Assembly (NCBI GenBank): GCA_949752735.1
Contig: OX457053.1
Location: 23,568,182-23,632,181 of the forward strand
Direction: 5' to 3'
Origin: Lumbricus terrestris
Lineage: Eukaryota > Annelida > Clitellata > Crassiclitellata > Lumbricidae
DNA: 64,000 nucleotides
Made by a program: the position numbers and the translations under genes. The notes under the pieces were generated by a model that was given only the letters and a program-made list of their open reading frames with translations, was not told where the DNA came from and made no database searches. Positions 35,985 through 45,513 of this stretch are shown in pieces. Numbering within the stretch: the first letter of the stretch is position 1; each line of letters starts with the position of its first letter.

Positions 35985-36527
35985 TAATTTCGCCAGTGCC
36001 GCGGCGCCCCTCCCAAGACTGCGGCGCCCTAGGCAACTGCCTACTTTGCCTATAGCTAAGGCCGGTGTCACGAAATAGAGTATACCCCGTATTAATTGTA
36101 TCCCCCCCCCAAATTTAAAAAAGTCGAAAAAACCGCTTCCGCGTGTGTTTTTTTCACCAATTAATTTTCATCGGCTTTGCTTTGAACAATGACACTAACA
36201 GGTATGTTTATTCCTACTAGATAATTTGTTATGCCCTGTTTTTAGAGCACTTAAAACATTTAAAGCACTTAAGAACACTCAGAGTCACTAAATAAATTCG
36301 AGTTGCCTTTATCTGAGCATTGCTTAGGACACTTAGAACAATTAGAGCCACTTTAAATTTTGATTGGAGCATAATTTTTTTATTATGCGCATTTTTCAAA
36401 AAACGGGATGGATTGGTTTATCCCCCCCGGATAGTATAAACCGGTTAATTCCCTCCCGGGGGATAGATTAATTCATCCCCTCGGATAGCTTTCAGAGGGG
36501 ATACTCCGTTTCGTGTCACCGGCCCTG
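35985..36527. mobile_element. MITE end (CAGGGCCGGCC family) split by a later insertion
   Basis: GGCGCCCTAGGCAACTGCC and GCCTATAGCTAAGGCCGG (to 36065) are the right arm of the element family seen at 34709-35367. The arm is interrupted and resumes as CCGGCCCTG at 36519-36527. Removing the insertion and one CCGG restores the expected family terminus, which dates the insertion as younger than this MITE. Confidence 0.72.
36066..36518. mobile_element. Non-autonomous Ginger1-like element with CCGG target duplication
   Basis: A 453-bp element with ends TGTCACGAAATAGAGTAT and the complement of TGACACGAAACGGAGTAT, flanked on both sides by CCGG (36062-36065 and 36519-36522). Ginger1 transposons are described as having TGT-type termini and CCGG-specific 4-bp target duplications. 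The interior has no coding capacity; it holds several inverted GGATA/TATCC words and C-runs. A related truncated copy at 42130 is also preceded by CCGG. Confidence 0.7.
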
Positions 36528-36866
36528 ACTGCCGTCTGCCGATCTATTCATATAGTACGTTATTCTATGCTAAAACGTCACTTTAGGCATGCGCTTAATT
36601 AAAATGGTTAAACACAATGTTACTAAAATATTAGAACGTGTGCTTATCAAGCAATCAGTGAACTTCTAGTGGTCAGTGAATTCGGCGCAAAGAAAGCTGC
36701 AGGATCTACAAGGCCTATAATAAATCGATACCGGTAGTTTGGCGCTACTTTGGTGCACTGCATCTGCAGTTGTCTGCAAACTATTGTAGGGCCAATTGGA
36801 CAATGAAAGACTTTACTGTCAGTGAGTAGGCTTAGCTAGTAGCTGTAGTAGCTTAATTACTGTAGG
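36528..36866. other. Unique sequence, nothing seen
   Basis: No coding or repeat feature could be supported here. Confidence 0.4.
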
Positions 36867-36874
36867 ATGATGCT

Positions 36875-37103
36875 CAGTGGCGGCGCCAGGATTTCAGTTT
36901 CGGAGGGGCTGAAGCCCGCGGAAAAATTTTCCATTTTCGCCGCCAAAATTTCTGACGACCTTTTTTTTTTTTTTTTTTTTTTTAGTCATCGACCAAAAAT
37001 CGTGGATTTTCTATGTAAAATAATTAAAATGGCCATTTTTTTAGGGGGGCTTAGCCTCCTGTAGGGGGGGCTTAGCCCCCAGCCCCCCCTAGCGCCGCCA
37101 CTG
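36875..37103. mobile_element. hAT-like MITE (CAGTGGCGGCGC ends), 8-bp target duplication
   Basis: A 229-bp element with perfect 12-bp inverted ends CAGTGGCGGCGC, extending to 15 of 16 bases, flanked by exact ATGATGCT at 36867-36874 and 37104-37111. The interior has CCAAAATTTCTGACGACC, a 20-base T run and TTAGTCATCG. It is the same family as 29046-29339 and has no coding capacity. Confidence 0.92.
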
Positions 37104-37238
37104 ATGATGCTCTTGCAATGCTATAGCTAAGTTGCGAAATGATGTTAGTGGCCAAATAATTATGAAAACAGTATCAGGCCTACAAATTAGGCCTATCATA
37201 TCAGGCCATTCATTCAGTGCAACCAGACCGCGGTCCGC

Positions 37239-37465
37239 TATTTTATCTAGACCTTGCGTTTTTTACAAATTTATTTAATATTAATATTAAAAAATAATAA
37301 TGATGAGTGTGAACTGAATCACAGACAATGGACTAAAATTCATAGGTCTAATAATTTGCCGTCGCATTGTCTAGGCCACTATAGATGGCCTAAAGCATCA
37401 CAAAACTATCCAAACTGAGACACAAACAGCCTGAAATGGGCTTAATAACGCTTTAACAAATTCAT
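37239..37465. repeat. 227-bp direct repeat, copy 2
   Basis: Same orientation and length as 35405-35631, about 98.7% identical by eye and 1834 bp downstream. The copies end precisely at ATTTTATC on the left and AAATTCAT on the right. Confidence 0.9.
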
Positions 37466-37863
37466 GCATCAATTAAGTATTGGTAGGCCTAGATGAAATT
37501 AATGCTTGCAGGAAAATTTGCTAGACGTCTTGCATTAGTAGCCGTACGTAGACCTAGGCTGGCTGATGGCTATTACCATGTCAGAAGTCGACTTCAAGTC
37601 TGAAGTCGGTTGTTTTTCTGCCAAGTCGGGCCAAGTCGTTTTGACGCCGAGAAGTCGACTTCAAGTCGACCGCAAGCCACTTTAGGGTCAAGTGGGGTCA
37701 GATTAGCTGACCAAAGTCACTCCCAGATCTAGGTAGCGCATTGGATAACACATTGTCATGGAGTAAGCGGACCCGAATTCGTGTCCCGTAGGGCGGACGT
37801 GCCTTATAGGCTCAAATTAGAGCAGATTATTTGCAGACTGTCTGTGCTGTCAGTAGTTAAACT

Positions 37864-38051
37864 CAGGGTTTAAAGTGTGTGGGAACGCGTGGGAATGGTG
37901 TTCCCACTGCTCTCGAAATTATTGGCTTGCGTTCCCACTGCTCAGCATGATGGAACTCCAAAACACATGCATTTCAATACTATTCTTCATCAGCGTTCCC
38001 ACTGCTCGCATTCAGCGTTCCCACTGTTCACCCAAACCACTAAAACCACTG
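37864..38051. mobile_element. hAT-like MITE, exact 8-bp target duplication GTTAAACT
   Basis: A 188-bp element starting CAGGGTTTAAAGTG and ending CACTAAAACCACTG (imperfect inverted ends), flanked by GTTAAACT at 37856-37863 and 38052-38059. Inside, the word GTTCCCACTG occurs four times in direct order and its complement once near the left end, so the interior is a small repeat array. Confidence 0.82.
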
Positions 38052-38098
38052 GTTAAACTTTGTTTCTGCATGTTATTTGGTTTCTTGTGAATTGTTTC

Positions 38099-38302
38099 TA
38101 AGGCCGTTGTCCGAAAAAACTGATGACTTTTTTAGTCATCCGGCCGAAATCTCATGGAAAATTTCCACTTCCATCCGCCAAAATTTCTGACGACCTTTTC
38201 ACATCATGTGCTAGCAAATGCATTCTATTATTTTTTTACATTTTCCATTTGTGGGCGGTGGGGTGGTCAAACACCCAAAGCACCCCATAGCTATGGCCTT
38301 GA
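38099..38302. mobile_element. MITE of the AAGGCCGT family
   Basis: The ends are TAAGGCCGTTGTCC and the complement of CAAGGCCATAGCTATGG. The interior GTCATCCGGCCGAAATCTCA and GCCAAAATTTCTGACGACC are shared with 43781-44018. No clean target duplication is visible. Confidence 0.65.
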
Positions 38303-38827
38303 TTGTTTCAATTATGGCATAGCTGTACTCTGTATCCGGTTGCGGTCTGTCGGCCTGATGGTTCGATAAAGGGAAAAATATTACTTGCACTGGCCTCAAT
38401 TTTACCTGTGCACGCCCGGGAAGATTGATATTGTGGATGTAATGAATTCCTAATAAAAATGTATGTGAAGAACTCGGCGATTGAAGATTGGCCATCCGCA
38501 AGGACTAGAGCCTGAAGAGGATGGGGCATTTGTAGAGGTAAACTTCTTTAGACACCTTCAGCGTTACCGAATTGAATAGTAGGCCTACACGATGCTTGCC
38601 CGCGTGCACCCTCGTTTACGAAACTCAGAACACAAAGTACAAATATTTTTAGGTAAGTGCAACGTACCCACGTATGCCCTACTGTAAAGGCTTTCCACCT
38701 CTTCAATGTGCTTTTGCTGCATTTTTCTCAGTAACCATTGTTCATCAAAAATGAACATTGAACTGCAGCTATAGAAATAACTGAAGTTCTTGCGTGTTAT
38801 ATCCCGAGCTTGAGGTCGGTGTAGGCC
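38303..38827. other. Unique sequence, nothing seen
   Basis: Short overlapping open frames occur here on the - strand (38211-38529, 38585-38830), but none shows a domain or convincing splice sites. Confidence 0.4.
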
Positions 38828-38976
38828 CATGGGAGGAGTTTGGTTTCCGAACTTGGAGGGGCTAAAGCCTTCTTGGGGGGCTAAGCCCGGGAAAAGATAC
38901 CATTTACACGGTAAAAAATTAAACTGGGTCTTCTTGTGGGGCTTAGCCCCCTAGCCCCTGATAAACCCCGCCCATG
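38828..38976. mobile_element. Short MITE with CATGGGMGGRGTTT ends
   Basis: The left end is CATGGGAGGAGTTTGG and the right end is the complement of CATGGGCGGGGTTTAT. The interior has GGGGCTAAGCCC-type inverted words. Flanks TGTAGGCC and AGTGTAGC are at best an imperfect duplication. It is the inverted relative of 43466-43622. Confidence 0.7.
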
Positions 38977-39200
38977 AGTGTAGCATACGATTAGCTGAAC
39001 TATTTGATCTATTTCAGTCAAATTTTCTTCAATTTCTCGTAACACTGGTCTTTTGTGATCTCTTACTTAAAACTGCTGATAGCATGGGGCTACCAACTGT
39101 TAATTTTGCCATTCCGGAACGCCTGCAGTCACTCGCTGTGCCCATTACCAATTTACTCGGTTCACATAACTGCATAATGAAACAAATGTTGTGTTAGCAC

Positions 39201-39378
39201 CAGTGCTTAAAGTGTGGAAAAACAAGTGCCTGGACGCCCCTTACCTCTCCAAAAGAAGTGCCTGGACGCCCCTTACCTTTCCAGTCTGTGCTCGCCAATA
39301 AGTGGCTGGACGGCGTTCATATTTTAAAACAAGTGCATGGACGCCGTCCATGACCGTCCAGGCACACTTTAAGCCCTG
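39201..39378. mobile_element. hAT-like MITE, exact 8-bp target duplication GTTAGCAC
   Basis: A 178-bp element with ends CAGTGCTTAAAGTGT and the complement of CAGGGCTTAAAGTGT (one mismatch), flanked by GTTAGCAC at 39193-39200 and 39379-39386. Inside, AAGTGCCTGGACGCCCCTTA is directly repeated. CAG-starting ends plus an 8-bp duplication are typical of hAT. Confidence 0.92.
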
Positions 39379-39779
39379 GTTAGCACAATAGAATCTACAA
39401 TCTACGAATAATAATCGTTAATAATTCTGCAGATAGGCCTAAATCGTCAAGGACAACTAGCCTAAAATTCAAGATTAGAATCAACTTCAAGAAGAGAGAT
39501 TCTCATATAGTTTCCAGTAACCTTTGCCTACCAGAGTAATCAGACTAACATGTATGAGCCCAGCACGAGCGAAGTTCATGTGTAGGTCTAGACCTATAGC
39601 CTATGCCTTATAGACTTATTCACTTATAGGCCTACTCCATGCATGCAGATTACGGATGCCATATTTGAGAAAATTATTAGGTATGCGACCGGTAGTAATC
39701 GTAATCGTAATCGTAATCTCCTAATTTCTAAAGCGCCACTGGAAAGCCAAGCGCGGGGCACCGGCTTATTCACGAGCGC

Positions 39780-39905
39780 TGCGTTGAGTTAGGAGGGTTG
39801 TCCGTGAGAGTAGTCCGTGGTGGTCCGGGTCGAGTTACCATAGGATCAGGATCAAATGCGTTGAGTCAAAAGGGTTGTCCGTAAGAGTAGTCCATGGTGG
39901 TCGAG
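39780..39905. repeat. Short tandem duplication of about 77 bp
   Basis: GCGTTGAGT, GGGTTGTCCGT and AGAGTAGTCC with TGGTGGTC recur at about 39780-39825 and 39857-39903. Related words (CTATTCACGAGTG, AGAAGGGTTGTCC) appear near 57145-57180, so it may belong to a dispersed element. Confidence 0.55.
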
Positions 39906-40409
39906 CATATAGCACTTGTAGTAGAGCATATAGCCTATCTTAATCTCATGTTCCCTACTTCTGCCGAATTTTGAGCAGTTCCATGCAGAACACTAGGCAC
40001 AAAGTAGCAGAAATTGGCATGTCATCTCTCAAAAGTATTAGAACAGCTAGACATAATGGCAAAATAAGCTTATGCTATCGAGTGTCAGTGGTTTGCAAAG
40101 TTTTGAAGACTTCAGTCTATCGCTGTCCAACATTTAATGTTCAACCAGCAGCGTTAGGTCTAATAGAGCGCATAACACAAAAATCATACTACTTGTCGAG
40201 TTTAGTGTGCAAAAAAGAAGACTTTGTGAAGTGGATTTCTACCATAAGTTCCGGGACATTTTGGGACCAATCTGGGACACGGGACGCACAGGGCCAATTC
40301 CGGGACTGTCCAGGCGAATCCATGACGGTTGGCAGCCCTATGATAGCATTGCCTTGTGCAGTGGTGCATTGTACTTGAGATCCTTGTAGTGCCATCTTCA
40401 ATCTGTATA

Positions 40410-41270
40410 TACAGGGTGGGCCAAAAAAAGACCCCTTGGTTTTTTTTACTATTATCTTGACCAAAAATAAGAACTTCCAAATGAAATTTTAAAGGCTTAT
40501 AGACAATTCAAATCTCCACGTGGCAGCCAGATTTCATCAAAATATTTCAAGCAGTACAAGAGTTATATCAATTTTAGTGAGGCCACCCACCATTTTTTGA
40601 CGATTCAAAAACGAAGCTCAACAAAAAGTAACAAAAACACGATTTTATTAAGTCTCAACTCAAGTAATTGCTATCAGATAGCCTTGAAATTGCCAAATGG
40701 TCATTATTATTACTACTTTGAAAAGAAACAGGGTACCAGCGTAGCTGCACGTCACTGAGTCACTTGGCAAGATGACAGTCAAGTTGGTAAATACGGAATC
40801 TGTCAGCTAGGTTAAAAATTGTGCTATTAAGGCAATGAAATTCAAATTTCTTTAAAAAAATGACAATGGCCAAGGTGTCAGTGACAAACAAAATGTGTAT
40901 TCAGGCAACTCTTGAGCAAGATCCTATGAGCAACGTCTACTCTGATAAACAGTGAGAACGCAAAATTAAGAGTTATGCTGAGAGTTAAGAGATTTGCCGT
41001 AGGCCTAAATGAACGGAGATCGGCTCAATGTCGATTGTTCCGGTTTTATTGAGAATGCTAATGGCCCCAAATCTCCGGATTTGAACCCGATGGATTGATA
41101 ATCAATTGCGAAGAGCTATGCTGAAGAAATATCACAGTCTGCAACCAAAAACCAAGAGCGGTAAGATAATTGGATGGCGTCATGCACAAGTGCACAAGTG
41201 GACCAGCCACCAAATTCATTATTGTCCAGAAAACGATTATTTGTGAATTACTCTTTCGTTTGGAATGGAA
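40410..41270 (+). mobile_element. Degenerate Tc1/mariner-like transposon
   Basis: The TA-flanked left end CAGGGTGGGCCAAAAAAAG and the module to 40635 match 28088-28318. Around 41060-41090 the + strand reads GPKSPDLNPMD followed by a stop, which resembles the (P)QSPDLNPIE motif near the third catalytic residue of Tc1/mariner transposases. No intact frame remains between these landmarks; stops and shifts are numerous. Confidence 0.65.
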
Positions 41271-41291
41271 CAATCTTGAATTAATTCATGT

Positions 41292-41700
41292 AATAACGGC
41301 TTGGGTCCACTATTCCGAGGGTCCACTATTCCGAAGGTCCACTATTCCGAACCCTAAACCTAACGCTAAACCTAACTATAACCCTAACACTAACTCACCC
41401 CATCCCTAACCATAACCCTAAACCTAACCCTAACCCACCCCAACCATGCATAACCCTAAACCTAACCCAAACCCACCCCAACCATAACCATAACCCTAAC
41501 CCTCCCCAACCCTAACCCTAAACATAACCCTAAGCCTAATCCTAACCCACCCAATCCTAACCACCCTAACCCCAACCCTAACCCACCCTAACCCCAACCC
41601 TAACACAAACCCACTGTAACCCTAACCACAAGGATAACGAACAAAATATAGCGGATATTCGGAATAGTGGAACCTCGGAATAGCGGGCCGTTACCGTAGT
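41292..41700. mobile_element. Foldback element enclosing telomere-like CCCTAA repeats
   Basis: Left arm: TAACGGCTTGGGTCCACTAT with TCCACTATTCCGA repeated three times. The right arm is the inverted form (TTCGGAATAGTGG, CCTCGGAATAGCGGGCCGTTA). Between them lie about 270 bp of degenerate ACCCTA, AACCCTAACCC and CCCACCCC units resembling the TTAGGG telomeric repeat. There is no coding capacity. An interstitial telomeric tract framed by inverted repeats fits a foldback element that captured or amplified such repeats. Confidence 0.75.
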
Positions 41701-41888
41701 AACAGCCGTGAATTTATGCTGAAACTGTTTTACATTATTTCAATTCATCATTCATGAACATTTCGCGCATTCTGGGGTCTGTATCGGACAATCTCCGCAT
41801 GTCTTCCAAGTATAAAGAGGACCATAACGCAATCAAACACACAAAACAATTACGGGCTGAAGTTTCTGTACTGTATATGTGACTCACT

Positions 41889-41970
41889 AATTCATTCATT
41901 CATTCATTCATTCATTCAGAGGATTTATATAGTACCCCTTCAAGACGATTACACAGAAGCGCACCCAACC
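41889..41970 (-). mobile_element. SINE tail fragment with ATTC microsatellite
   Basis: An (ATTC)n run (41889-41918) is followed by GAGGATTTATATAG, ACCCCTTCAAG and AGAAGCGCACCC, the inverted form of a SINE-type tail (GCGC..TATATAAATCC plus TGAA repeats), like that at 60998-61069. Confidence 0.55.
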
Positions 41971-42129
41971 CCCATCTCGGCTAAAAGGGACAGTTTTGAG
42001 ATATGGTAGGCCTACGCAAAAATAGTCAACAGTGAATCCTGGGAAACAAGCGCAGGGCCATAGGCAGCCCATTCCAAAGAGAGGGGCCAGCCACCGAGAA
42101 GGCATAATTCTGCTTGGTAGCTGTGCCGG

Positions 42130-42468
42130 TGTCACAAAATGCAGAATCCCTTAATAATAGTAGGCCCGCACCCTCAGATAAAGAGAAGTTGAAAAGGAAA
42201 CATTCCTCGTGTGTTTATTATGTAAATTAACTTCCACTCGGCACTTGCGTTATTTTTTGAACATTGCCACTAACAGCTATAGGTGTTCGTTTCTATGGGC
42301 TAGCTTTAAATTGTGTTTTGCTTTTAGAACACTTATACAATTGAGAACACTTTATAATAAAAACATTTAGAGTCACACACTAAAATCGAGCTACCTTGCT
42401 TTGAACATTGCTTAGAACACTTCAAACAATTAGAATCCCTTTAGATTTTGATTATAGCATAAATCCAC
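42130..42468. mobile_element. Truncated Ginger1-like copy
   Basis: It starts TGTCACAAAATGCAGAATCCC directly after CCGG (42126-42129), and its internal words GAACATTGCTTAGAACACTT, AACAATTAGA and AGATTTTGATTATAGCATAA parallel 36066-36360. The right half of the element is missing. Confidence 0.62.
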
Positions 42469-42616
42469 CAGAAAATCGAGACGTACTACGGTATCGCAGC
42501 CGTTATGGATCCATTTGGTAGAAAAGCATATTGATCTATGAGAAGCTGATACAGAAGAGATGGCGAGCAGTGTGAAGGCTGGGTAGAGGAATGTTGCTAC
42601 TATGAGTCTCTCAAGC

Positions 42617-42690
42617 ATTCTGGATAATGTAATGCAATGTAATGTAAATCTTCGAGAATTTCTCAGCGCCCACAAAAGTCACGTCAGGGA
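42617..42690 (+). repeat. Dispersed repeat, inverted relative at 50250-50300
   Basis: TGTAATGTAAATCTTCGAGAATTTCTCAGCGCCCACAAAAG-type sequence (about 45 bp) occurs here, and its reverse complement at about 50246-50295. The family is unknown; an element of SINE size is possible. Confidence 0.5.
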
Positions 42691-43051
42691 GACCAGCTTA
42701 TTCACCGGCGCTACCGGTATATCAAATCAAGTCCGCAATAGCCACGTTTTCGTTCCGGTGCCAGGTCAAAATCCGAGGAGGTCAAGCCGAGGAGACAGCG
42801 TGGTGCTACGGTGGTTGTCGGTGATGGTGGTAGTTGAGTGATGGAGCCTGATTAGAATCTGGATAGGATATAGCTTGAAGAGTTCGGTTTTCAGTCGTGA
42901 ATGGAAAGGATAGGACAGGTAGGTTGACGTACCATAGGGGTCGAGATTGGTCTAAAATCCGCCGGGCTAATCGGATGGTCGATCTTTGCGAGTCGATCCA
43001 TGTTACAGATACAATTATAGTCTATCTTAGTAAATACAAATTTATGTGTCT

Positions 43052-43360
43052 AGATTCTATAAGCGTATACGTCCTTACTTACCAGCGTATAATGCCAAGA
43101 CCACTGCGGTGTTAAAATATCAAACTCGATTCAACCAGTATATATGCGTATACTGTGCATGTAAGCTTAAATATAGACATCAGCACATTACAGTAAGATT
43201 CTATAAGCGTACCGGTACGTCCTAACTTACCAGCCTAAGCTATAATGCCAAGACCACTGAAAAATATCAAACTCGATTCAACCAGTGGGCCCTATGCGTA
43301 CCCGTACCATTCATGCCTCATACGCTTATGTAGGCATGACTCATGAGCACATTACAATAA
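43052..43360. repeat. Tandem duplication of about 150 bp
   Basis: GATTCTATAAGCGTA, ATAATGCCAAGACCACTG, AATATCAAACTCGATTCAAC and AGCACATTACA occur in the same order at about 43052-43196 and 43197-43360, with small indels. Confidence 0.75.
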
Positions 43361-43465
43361 TTGTACAAGTGCTCATACACACGATTAAAGGCTAACGTGC
43401 ACATAATTGACATTCGCATCTCCGATAATCCTACACAGACCATACGTCAACTAGGCCTACACCTG

Positions 43466-43622
43466 CATGGGCAGAGTTTATCAGGGGCTTGGGGGGGCTA
43501 AGCCCCCCCAAGAAAACCCAGATTCATTTTTTCACCATGTAAATGGTATCTTTTCCCGGGCTTAGCCCCCCCAAGAAGGCTTTAGCCCCTCCAAGAACGG
43601 AAACCAAACTCCGCCATGCATG
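43466..43622. mobile_element. Short MITE, exact 8-bp target duplication TACACCTG
   Basis: A 157-bp element with ends CATGGGCAGAGTTTATC and CAAACTCCGCCATGCATG, flanked by TACACCTG at 43458-43465 and 43623-43630. The interior is the inverted equivalent of 38828-38976 (GGGGGGCTAAGCCCCCC, ATTTTTTCACC, CCCGGGCTTAGCC). Confidence 0.85.
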
Positions 43623-43780
43623 TACACCTGTAATTAGATTCCCCAGCGGTGCCCAGCCATCCGTCACTGTTATTAATCAATGTCAGCTAAAGAACCTGAC
43701 GATCCTGTGTTTTAAACCTCCCGTACAATGGCTCCTTTGCTTGACTGACGATCAATCCCTTGCTTGAGTGATCAATTAAG

Positions 43781-44018
43781 CAAGGCCGTAGCCAGGATTT
43801 GATTTCGGGGGTGTTTCTTCAGTTTCCCGTCCGAAAAATGATGATTTTTAGTCATCCGGCCGAAATCTCATGGAAAATTTTCACTTCCATCCGCCAAAAT
43901 TTCTTATGACCTTTTTTACATCATGCGCTAGTAAATGTGTTCTATTATTTTTCACATTTTCCATTTCGGGGGGAGTTCAAACACCCGAAACACCTCACCC
44001 CAGCTGTATACGGCCTTG
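43781..44018. mobile_element. MITE of the CAAGGCCGTAGCCAGG family
   Basis: The ends are CAAGGCCGTAGCCAGG and the complement of CAAGGCCGTATACAGC. The interior GTCATCCGGCCGAAATCTCA and CATCCGCCAAAATTTCT matches 38099-38302. No target duplication is recognisable. Confidence 0.72.
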
Positions 44019-45243
44019 CAGTAGGCTAAAGTAAACAAAAATATCTAATTAGTTGTGGCAAAATATAGGACTACAATGGCCTGTTCCACCGAGAGTTCAG
44101 GGTTTCGAGTCGGAGTTCAAATCTGGTCCTGATCGACCTCCCAGAGCGCAGAAAATCGGTCTCGATTCGGACTCGGGTCTTTTCCCGTAGCCTATGCGAG
44201 TGGGCCTACTGCCTCATTACCTATTAAAATAACGACGTCCATCTTCTTCTTCGGTTCAATTGAAAAGAGGAATAAATAAATCGACTGTTACATTCCCCCA
44301 AGGGGAGCAATTCATTCAGCACTTCAAGCACAAAATTCATCCATTCATTCCATCCATGAACCAATAGCTGCCTCGGGGCTGCGTCAATTTGGCTTTGAAT
44401 AGTCCTACACTATGACAAGCAGCATTTCACTAATCAGCATTTTACCTCTGGCCAATCAGCAAATCATAAATCAGCATGCTGGATGGGATTATGGAGAAAA
44501 GTTAGGCCTACAGAGAACTTAAGTACATGACACAACAGCTTGAAAGATGGAGACATTGGACGTTTGGACCTGCCACTTGGCAGAAAACCTAAAAAATGAA
44601 GATCTATGTTACGATGTTATTTTTAACTTACTTATTCACAAATAAAATTTCTAAAATTTCTGGGACAGTATCATCGATGGACAGATATTCCAGAAATAGA
44701 TTTCTGTTTATACTTTCGTAATCCGAAATACGTCTTAAAATTTCGTCGCAGTTTATTCGTTTCGGTACTCGGTAAGTGCAATCGCTAAATAGCAAAATTT
44801 AATAAGATTGCATTAGACAAAGTGGGTTTTGTGATAAACAGGACAAGCGTTGAGGATTGCTGTCCGGATAAGACAAGGTTATTTTGGTTGCGATCTTTGT
44901 TGTGTTTGGTACAGTCATTACATTACGTCAGAGTTGCATTAATAAGCTCGGTTAAACCCGTTGTAGCGATCGTAATCGGTAATGTATATTTTACATGACC
45001 ATGAGAATGTTCATTTATTTCCGTTTATCAATGTCAGTGTTGGTATTCAATTTCTATACTTTCTATGTTGTAATTTTCTTTAGCGAAGACCGTTTTGCAT
45101 TTTAAGCGCACTTTCTTCACACCTTGATCTGGTTATGAGCGATTAATTTTAACTTAACTCGAAAATTTGCGATATTACTGCCAATACTAATTTGTGAAAA
45201 TAAATGAGTGTATCTACGCATAACTTGCCTTTTCTTATGACAG
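44019..45243. other. Upstream region of the TAX1BP1-like gene
   Basis: No coding feature. TTTTCTTATGACAG at 45231-45243 would serve as an acceptor just before the first coding segment, so a non-coding first exon probably lies in or beyond this stretch. I cannot place a promoter. Confidence 0.4.
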
Positions 45244-45269
45244 CTGTGACCACTACAACCTCAAGAGCG

Positions 45270-45513
45270 ATGACAGACACAATTCAGCAGGTGTCGTTTG
45301 TGGGGGTCAGAGAGACATACCCCCTTGGAAGCCCATTGGAGTGCAGATATACCTTCAGCAAACCTTTTGAGCCAACAGCTCGTGACTGGATCGGTCTCTA
45401 CCGTGTTGGATGGCGCTCCCATGACAGTTACGAGACCTATCTCTGGGTCCAGCTGCCAACGAAGACTGGTGACATGGAAAACACAAACCACGAAGCATTC
45501 GTGACATTTCCAG
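45270..45513 (+). CDS. TAX1BP1: TAX1BP1-like exon 1: N-terminal SKICH half
   Basis: 81 codons plus one base, MTDTIQQVSF to FVTFP, with donor CAG|GTATCA. It contains the SKICH core CRYTF and DWIGLYRVGW. I chose the start at 45270 because it follows a good acceptor (45243) and fits the short N-terminus of the family; the frame stays open to ATG 45204. Confidence 0.9.

Noticed and set aside
41290..41700. A chromosome end (telomere)
   Set aside because: The CCCTAA-like units are degenerate, internal and bounded by inverted repeats, with unique DNA on both sides.
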